From contig JAGTQU010000002.1 in NCBI GenBank assembly GCA_018396695.1, forward strand, positions 41,007-105,006: a DNA stretch of 64,000 nt, in the 5' to 3' direction. Within the stretch, counting starts at the first letter, position 1. Each line of letters opens with the position of its first letter. A model generated the notes under the pieces. The model ran no database searches. It was given only the letters and a program-made list of their open reading frames with translations, and was not told the DNA's origin. The translations under genes were made by a program, and so were the position numbers. The stretch comes from Candidatus Bathyarchaeota archaeon (GTDB taxonomy: Archaea > Thermoproteota > Bathyarchaeia > TCS64). Shown here piece after piece: positions 58,577-64,000 of the stretch.

Positions 58577-59206
58577 TCAGGATCGAATAATCCTGAGCAT
58601 ATCTACAGCCACCATCTTGCTAGGTTTTCTATGAAACTCGAAGAGACGAGGGATCTTGATTCTACTGCTCAAGACCACGGAGACTTCAAAACCTCTCCTT
58701 CTAACGTATTCGATTATGAAGTCTCTTGAACTGCTTTTATGTATAGAGTAGATTACTCTCGAGAGAGTCATTGAAACGGATAAGAATCGAACGTCCATGT
58801 GTCTCTTCTTAGTTCCGAAAGAGGGGTTCATTATCACTGTATCGAATACTCCGCGAATTGCGCTGATGTCGCCGATGATCCAATAGATGTTATCTGTATG
58901 GATAACCTCTTTAGCGTTATTTACGGCGGTTCTAACGGCGTCTGGGTCGATATCGATCCCGACAACGCTTTGAGCGCCTAGAATCTTGGCGCCTATACCT
59001 AACCTTCCAGATCCGCATCCTAGATCAATGATCGACTTACCCTGAACATCGTCGAAAATGAATGAGGCAGTGAACAACAGCTCGGCGGCGATGTCAGCAG
59101 GCGTCGTATATTGTTCGAGTTCAACCTTAGGAGATAAGTGGGGCTTCATTTTTTCAAGCATTTTTTCGATCTCTATCCTTGGAGGGATTCTTTCCAACCC
59201 TCCCAC
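58577..59206 (-). CDS. METTL5-like N6-adenine RNA methyltransferase
   Basis: LEQYTTPADIAAELLF, IIDLGCGSGRLGIGA, MNPSFGTKKRHMD. Confidence 0.88.
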   Translation of the reverse strand: MGGLERIPPRIEIEKMLEKMKPHLSPKVELEQYTTPADIAAELLFTASFIFDDVQGKSIIDLGCGSGRLGIGAKILGAQSVVGIDIDPDAVRTAVNNAKEVIHTDNIYWIIGDISAIRGVFDTVIMNPSFGTKKRHMDVRFLSVSMTLSRVIYSIHKSSSRDFIIEYVRRRGFEVSVVLSSRIKIPRLFEFHRKPSKMVAVDMLRIIRS

Positions 59207-60174
59207 CAGCCTTTCAATCCAAGCATAATAAGGGCTTCATCCCAGTTTATGATAGGTTTAGGGAGAGGAATATCTCCGTCTAAGACGATTCTGGGGCAAG
59301 CAGTATTAACGAAGGCTTCAAACTCTGAGAAGTTCATGAGATTCTCAACCTGAACCTCATCCAAGCATATGGTAACAGCTTCCTTTCCCGCTGATTTAAG
59401 CGTCTCTCTTAGCTGTTCGGCTATCTTCATTTTAAGCTGACCGGGTTTAATGCTGACTATGACGCCGAAGAGGCTTGCCTTTCTAGCAGCCTCTATCGCA
59501 GCCATCCTTCGCATGGCAAACCTATTCAACTCCGATTCTCCGATCGTGTAGACGGTTAGGGTGTACGGGTCAGCAGCCACTACAGGTTTTCGAGTAGCAT
59601 ATGCGAGACCGAGGGGGTGAAAGCGTCCGCCGCCGATGAAGAGGAATCCATCAACTTTTGCAGCCACATCGATAGAGGAACTGTAGTCGCACCCTAAAAC
59701 CTGGCCTTTTTCATGAGCCTTCTTACCTTCACCTCCAACGACGACAGAGTATCCCTTTTTCTTTAAACAGTTAGCAGCTTCCTCGAGCTGATGAGAGTGT
59801 TGGATGGTCGTCGCCAATCCTATCCTCCCCCATCCTTTTAAGAAAGGGGAGGCGGAGTCTATGAGCTTATCCACCTCGAAATTGACCCTGGCGTTGATGT
59901 AGATCAAGGGTATCTTTTCATCCAAGACCATTTTATCATGCCCATAATGGATTATCAAGTCAGCGTTAACAGCCTCTCCCTGATGAAAGGCTAGGTCGCA
60001 TCCACCATAACATGATCCTCCGTGTAGAAAGTACTCGGCGTCGGTCCTCTCACTTAAAGACTTGATAATTTCGAAGGCTCTTGGTCTCAATCCGTCAGGA
60101 AGCTGCAGGAGGACTCTTCTAGAGCCTCTTTTTCTAACCTCTTCCGAGACACGTTCTATCTCTAAATCATACAA
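59173..60174 (-). CDS. dph2: diphthamide biosynthesis Dph2 (radical 3-amino-3-carboxypropyl transferase)
   Basis: LLQLPDGLRP, HGGSCYGGCDLAF, VLGCDYS, NTACPRIVLDG (Fe-S cysteines). Confidence 0.93.
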   Translation of the reverse strand: MYDLEIERVSEEVRKRGSRRVLLQLPDGLRPRAFEIIKSLSERTDAEYFLHGGSCYGGCDLAFHQGEAVNADLIIHYGHDKMVLDEKIPLIYINARVNFEVDKLIDSASPFLKGWGRIGLATTIQHSHQLEEAANCLKKKGYSVVVGGEGKKAHEKGQVLGCDYSSSIDVAAKVDGFLFIGGGRFHPLGLAYATRKPVVAADPYTLTVYTIGESELNRFAMRRMAAIEAARKASLFGVIVSIKPGQLKMKIAEQLRETLKSAGKEAVTICLDEVQVENLMNFSEFEAFVNTACPRIVLDGDIPLPKPIINWDEALIMLGLKGWWEGWKESLQG

Positions 60175-60231
60175 GTCAAACCTGTAGAAGGATCTATTAT
60201 TGCATGTTTTTATCTATTAGGTTCTATGCCT

Positions 60232-60729
60232 CTAATTATTCGGTCTCACAACTATCCTACTTTTTACCGGAAACTTTGCCGCAGCCCTCTCAAGAGCCTC
60301 TTTCGCTACCTCTATGCCGTTCTCAGTAACCTCTGCACGGATGATGGGCTCACCTCGCATAACTCTTGCAGCTGTGCCTACAGGTTTACCATAAGCCTTC
60401 TTCATACCTTCTTGGAACCTGTCCGCTTGAGCTACGTTCACCCTCTTATGTTCCCTGAGTACCACGTGCGGATACGGGATCACCTTCATCGCATACCCTT
60501 CTCGCCCCAGCTTCAATTCTAACAACCTGTTAGCGGCAATCCTGGCTGACTCGAGAGCATTGTGTCGAATCTGGGCGTTCTCTAAGTTTATCAGCTCAAC
60601 CGTGTAAGGGTAATCGCGGCTGGTGTCCCCCATGGTAAACTTGGTTATTTTGGATCCTGGAACTCCGCCCATGAAGGTTCTCCTAGTATATGGCATCCCT
60701 TTAATATCTTTAAAGTTACGTGCCTTCAA
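60232..60729 (-). CDS. ribosomal protein L10e (uL16)
   Basis: MKARNFKDIKGMPYTRRTFMGGVPGSKI, HNALESARIAANR, GMKKAYGKPVGTAARV. Confidence 0.95.
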   Translation of the reverse strand: MKARNFKDIKGMPYTRRTFMGGVPGSKITKFTMGDTSRDYPYTVELINLENAQIRHNALESARIAANRLLELKLGREGYAMKVIPYPHVVLREHKRVNVAQADRFQEGMKKAYGKPVGTAARVMRGEPIIRAEVTENGIEVAKEALERAAAKFPVKSRIVVRPNN

Positions 60730-60774
60730 TGTTTATCCACCATCAATCATGAGAGGACTCTTAAAAATTTGGTG

Positions 60775-61353
60775 CTAGATCGGTCTCGTGAAGAGCTGAT
60801 ATTTCTCGCTGCTCGAGAGTTCGTCGAGAACCCTTCGCGCAAGCATTTTCACAGGATCTGAAATATTAACTCGTTGCTGAAGGTCTTCGAAGCTAGTGAA
60901 TGGTTTTTTCTCCCTCTGCTCCAATATCTGCCACATGAGCTTTTTACCGATCCCTGGGATGAGTTCAAGGGAATGCATCCTAGGGGTGACGGGTTGAGAA
61001 GTATTGAAAAAGTTGATGAATGGCTTCTCATTTGACGTGATTATCGTTTCAACTACTGTAGGGAGCTCGGACTTGGCGGTGGAAGTGAGGTCATTATATG
61101 TGATCCTGCCGATGATGTGATAGATCTTCGATCTGCCAGACTTTCCAATGTAGATTCGTTCACGGATCTTGAAGGTCGCGTTTCTAATTGGCTCAGCCTC
61201 CAAAAGCGTAAAGAAACTCTCTCCAACCAGCTGGATAATATTTCGAGCATGGTACGTAGGATGAGCTATACCAGGTCTTCCGTGCGGGAGATCATCGAGG
61301 ACGTATGCATACTCTTCATACCTCTTGTTTGCATATGTGTCTTGCCGAATCAA
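60775..61353 (-). CDS. DUF655 protein (HhH-containing)
   Basis: YAYVLDDLPHGRPGI, MHSLELIPGIGKKLMWQILEQREKKPFTSFEDL. Confidence 0.9.
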   Translation of the reverse strand: MIRQDTYANKRYEEYAYVLDDLPHGRPGIAHPTYHARNIIQLVGESFFTLLEAEPIRNATFKIRERIYIGKSGRSKIYHIIGRITYNDLTSTAKSELPTVVETIITSNEKPFINFFNTSQPVTPRMHSLELIPGIGKKLMWQILEQREKKPFTSFEDLQQRVNISDPVKMLARRVLDELSSSEKYQLFTRPI

Positions 61354-61535
61354 ATCTAAAGCCTCCAGCTAATCAACCCTGTTTTTATCGTATATGAGCA
61401 ATAAGCCACACCGTAAAACTCTTTTTCAATTATTAAACGTAATAAGGTGTTATTATCTTTTATTAAATTTTAGCATATCTACTTTCGATGGTTGAAACTG
61501 GTTTTACTAAAGAGTTAATGGAGTCGATGGGATCG

Positions 61536-61859
61536 CTACTTAGGCGCGTATTTTGCCACTATTTTCATTATCTTGTTTAAATCCTCTTCAGAAATAATCT
61601 TCTGCCTCCCTAAAAATACTCTCAATTCTTCCAAGGTAGATGGGAGACAGTTTACGATTTGAACGGCTACGCTTTTCTCCAGCATATTGTCTTGAGTGAG
61701 TTCTTCAACCATTTTGATGGAGTTGTCATATTCTAGCTTCGAGAATTTTGAAACATAGTCTAGGACCCTTCTTTGGAGAGGGTCGAGGTTTTCTTCCTTA
61801 GCCTCAAGTATTCTCTTAACTTCAGCTAACGTAATATCCTTTTTTTCAAGTACTGACAT
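61536..61859 (-). CDS. rpoF: DNA-directed RNA polymerase subunit F (Rpb4)
   Basis: ITLAEVKRILEAKEENLDPLQRRVLDYVSKFSKL...IVNCLPSTLEELRVFL. Confidence 0.9.
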   Translation of the reverse strand: MSVLEKKDITLAEVKRILEAKEENLDPLQRRVLDYVSKFSKLEYDNSIKMVEELTQDNMLEKSVAVQIVNCLPSTLEELRVFLGRQKIISEEDLNKIMKIVAKYAPK

Positions 61860-61870
61860 ATATGATTCTC

Positions 61871-62170
61871 CTAAAACTTCATAAGATGTTCAGGGAGGGC
61901 GATTATCTTTTTAACGATCTTTGTTTGAGGGATCTCTATGACGTAGGCTCTACCCCTTCTGGCGATTACTGTTCCTACCTTGCCTTGATACCTTTTATGC
62001 GGCATCCCTTTGTGAATCCCTGAATCTATTTTAATAACAACTTTCTCTCCGATCTCGTACTGAGCAAGTATTCTACTAAGCCCCAATTTACCTTTCTCCC
62101 TAACCGACTTCGTTAGGGCGCTTCGACTCTTCCTGCGAGGCCCACTTGATTTACCCATATCATGTATCAC
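61871..62170 (-). CDS. ribosomal protein L21e
   Basis: GPRRKSRSALTKSVREKGKLGLSRILAQYEIGEKVVIKIDSGIHKGMPHKRYQGKVG. Confidence 0.95.
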   Translation of the reverse strand: MIHDMGKSSGPRRKSRSALTKSVREKGKLGLSRILAQYEIGEKVVIKIDSGIHKGMPHKRYQGKVGTVIARRGRAYVIEIPQTKIVKKIIALPEHLMKF

Positions 62171-63492
62171 CCGAATCTGAGGGGGAGGTGCTTCATAAAC
62201 CCTCTCTTCCCCTTCAACTGTTTAAACATTCTCTTCATGTCGTTAAACTGTTTTATAAGTTCTCTCACCTCACGCTCCTCCGTTCCAGACCCGCGGGCTA
62301 TGCGTTTAATTCTGCTTGCATTCAGAATCTTTGGATCCTCCCTCTCACTTGGAGTCATCGACTGTATGATGAAGCGCCACTTATCAAGCCTCTCCTTTGC
62401 GACGTCGAACTGTTCCTTCGGCAGTTGGTATCCGAGACCCGGAACCATGGAGATTATCTTTTCTAAGGGGCCCATGCTCCTCATAGCCTCGAACTGCTGA
62501 TACATGTCGGCAAGTGTGAACTTTCCTGATAGTATCGCTCTGACATTCTTCTCTGTGACAGGAACCTCAGCCTCCTTAACCTTCCTGACTAACCCCTCAA
62601 CGTCTCCCATGCCTAAGAGCTGCCCGATGAAGCGGCTTGGAACGAAGGGCTCAAGGTCTTCGATCTTCTCTCCTGTTCCAATGAACTTTATCTTCGCTCC
62701 AATAGAGGCTACAGAAGAGAGAGCCCCTCCACCCCTTGCGGAACCGTCTAGTTTTGCGACTATTATCGAACCTATGCTCGTAGCTTTGTTAAAGGCTTCC
62801 GCCTGGATGGCAGCCTGCTGACCTATTGTACCATCTAGGACTAGGATTATCTCCGTCGGCTTGATAGCTTCAGCTATCTTCTGCATCTCTAATATCAGTG
62901 ACTTCTCCTCCTTATGCCTTCCAGAGGTGTCCACTATCACTACATCATAATTCTTGAATCTCTCCACTCCACGCTTCGCGACTTTGACAGCGTTCTTCTC
63001 TTGCAACTCGCCGTAGAAATCTACCTTGATGGAGTCTGCAAGCTGTTGAAGCTGCTCATAGGCTCCCGCTCTGAAAGTATCGGCGCAGACAAGCCCCGTT
63101 TTCAAACCCCTCTTCTGGAAGTATCTCGCAAGCTTAGCTCCAGTAGTGGTCTTTCCAGATCCCTGGATCCCTACGAGCATGAGGATATTTTGTGCCCCAG
63201 GATTGATCTCGAGAGATTCAGGTTTCTCCCCTAAAAACTTCGTCAACTCCTCGTAGACAACCTTGACGATATGCTCTCTCCGGCTTATTCCAGGAGGCAG
63301 CTTCTCATCCAGAGCTCTTTTCTCAATATTCTTTGATAGCTCTAAGACAAGTTGAACATTCACATCAGCTTGCAGCAGCGCTCTCTGAAAATCTCTGATC
63401 AGCTCTTTAACGATCTCTCTATCAACTACTGGTGCCCTAATAACCCTTTTTAAGGCTTCGTACAGGGATGAGCCGAGACTCTCTAAGACCAT
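62167..63492 (-). CDS. srp54: signal recognition particle protein SRP54
   Basis: VGIQGSGKTTTGAKLARYFQKRGLKTGLVCADTFRAGAYEQL, DTSGRHK, C-terminal M domain. Confidence 0.97.
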   Translation of the reverse strand: MVLESLGSSLYEALKRVIRAPVVDREIVKELIRDFQRALLQADVNVQLVLELSKNIEKRALDEKLPPGISRREHIVKVVYEELTKFLGEKPESLEINPGAQNILMLVGIQGSGKTTTGAKLARYFQKRGLKTGLVCADTFRAGAYEQLQQLADSIKVDFYGELQEKNAVKVAKRGVERFKNYDVVIVDTSGRHKEEKSLILEMQKIAEAIKPTEIILVLDGTIGQQAAIQAEAFNKATSIGSIIVAKLDGSARGGGALSSVASIGAKIKFIGTGEKIEDLEPFVPSRFIGQLLGMGDVEGLVRKVKEAEVPVTEKNVRAILSGKFTLADMYQQFEAMRSMGPLEKIISMVPGLGYQLPKEQFDVAKERLDKWRFIIQSMTPSEREDPKILNASRIKRIARGSGTEEREVRELIKQFNDMKRMFKQLKGKRGFMKHLPLRFG

Positions 63493-63670
63493 CTTCGCAC
63501 TTACCGAAGCTTATTTAATATAGGAGATATACCTAGCTTGTAAATATTGTTTAGTTTCTGGAAAGCTAGGTTCATAAAAACTTTCCTAATTTTTAAAAAT
63601 GAGCCTACTCAGCCGAGACCCGAAGAATAATACGGGGAATGAAGTTTTCGTATTGAAGCCCTTTATCTGA

Positions 63671-64000
63671 TTAGCATTCCACTTTCTCTAATGCGGCGGC
63701 TATGATGAGGGGAAAGATGATGGTTACATCACCAATGATTGAGGAAGTTTTTCTCCCTTTAATCTTCCTCCAGCTGATGGCCTCGCTCAACGGCGCTCCG
63801 CTGAGGCTTCCGTCATCCTCTCTAGCTGAGCTTATCTGTATGGCTGCATCGAGACCATCCCTGAGGGTATTCATGTAAAGCGTGTGATGCTTCGGAGTCC
63901 CTCCTCCAAGAATTATGGCTCCAGCCTTTTTAGCATCATACACTTTCCCAGAGAAGAGATCGAAATCCTTCAGCGGATCTATTACAAGTCTGCTACGCTT
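63671..64000 (-). CDS. dys: deoxyhypusine synthase, 5' end beyond window
   Basis: ...YDAKKAGAIILGGGTPKHHTLYMNTLRDGLDAAIQISSAREDDGSLSGAPLSEAISWRKI; open to the window edge. Confidence 0.92.
   Translation of the reverse strand, partial: KRSRLVIDPLKDFDLFSGKVYDAKKAGAIILGGGTPKHHTLYMNTLRDGLDAAIQISSAREDDGSLSGAPLSEAISWRKIKGRKTSSIIGDVTIIFPLIIAAALEKVEC

Noticed and set aside
1-64000. CRISPR arrays, IS elements, prophage, tRNA or rRNA genes
   Set aside because: No regularly spaced repeats, transposase motifs, terminal inverted repeats, T-arm/anticodon-like cloverleaf or rRNA signatures noticed by eye. A tRNAscan-SE run would be needed for certainty on tRNAs.

Overview
This is a dense, mostly ordinary archaeal chromosome segment. 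Ribosomal protein S26e, rpoF/rpoL, TFS, Csl4, archaeal DnaG, Dph2/Dph6, SRP54 and deoxyhypusine synthase point to the TACK side, possibly Bathyarchaeia-like (inference). Information-processing genes cluster at 55.8-64 kb, with HerA-NurA, SRP RNA, DnaG and TyrRS at 32-41 kb. In between are an O2/NO-defence locus (24-26.7 kb), an amidohydrolase/PLP-enzyme catabolic cluster (41.6-48.2 kb), a GlmL/MutL-like locus (51.3-55.3 kb) and an uncharacterised four-gene membrane operon (20.1-23.1 kb). No CRISPR array, IS element, rRNA or tRNA was recognised. The observations most worth follow-up are: (1) a short GC-rich leader with interleaved complementary segments, one covering the Shine-Dalgarno, directly upstream of a QueT-like gene that carries two single-base frameshifts; (2) a ~255-nt orphan structured RNA between tyrS and an aminotransferase; (3) a ~135-nt multibranched RNA in the dnaG leader; (4) an in-frame amber codon in a conserved motif of a SelA-like PLP enzyme; (5) the DUF6754-like membrane operon; (6) a GlmL-like protein with a two-gene partner set but no mutase nearby. 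All family names come from reading the translations by eye; no database search was run.
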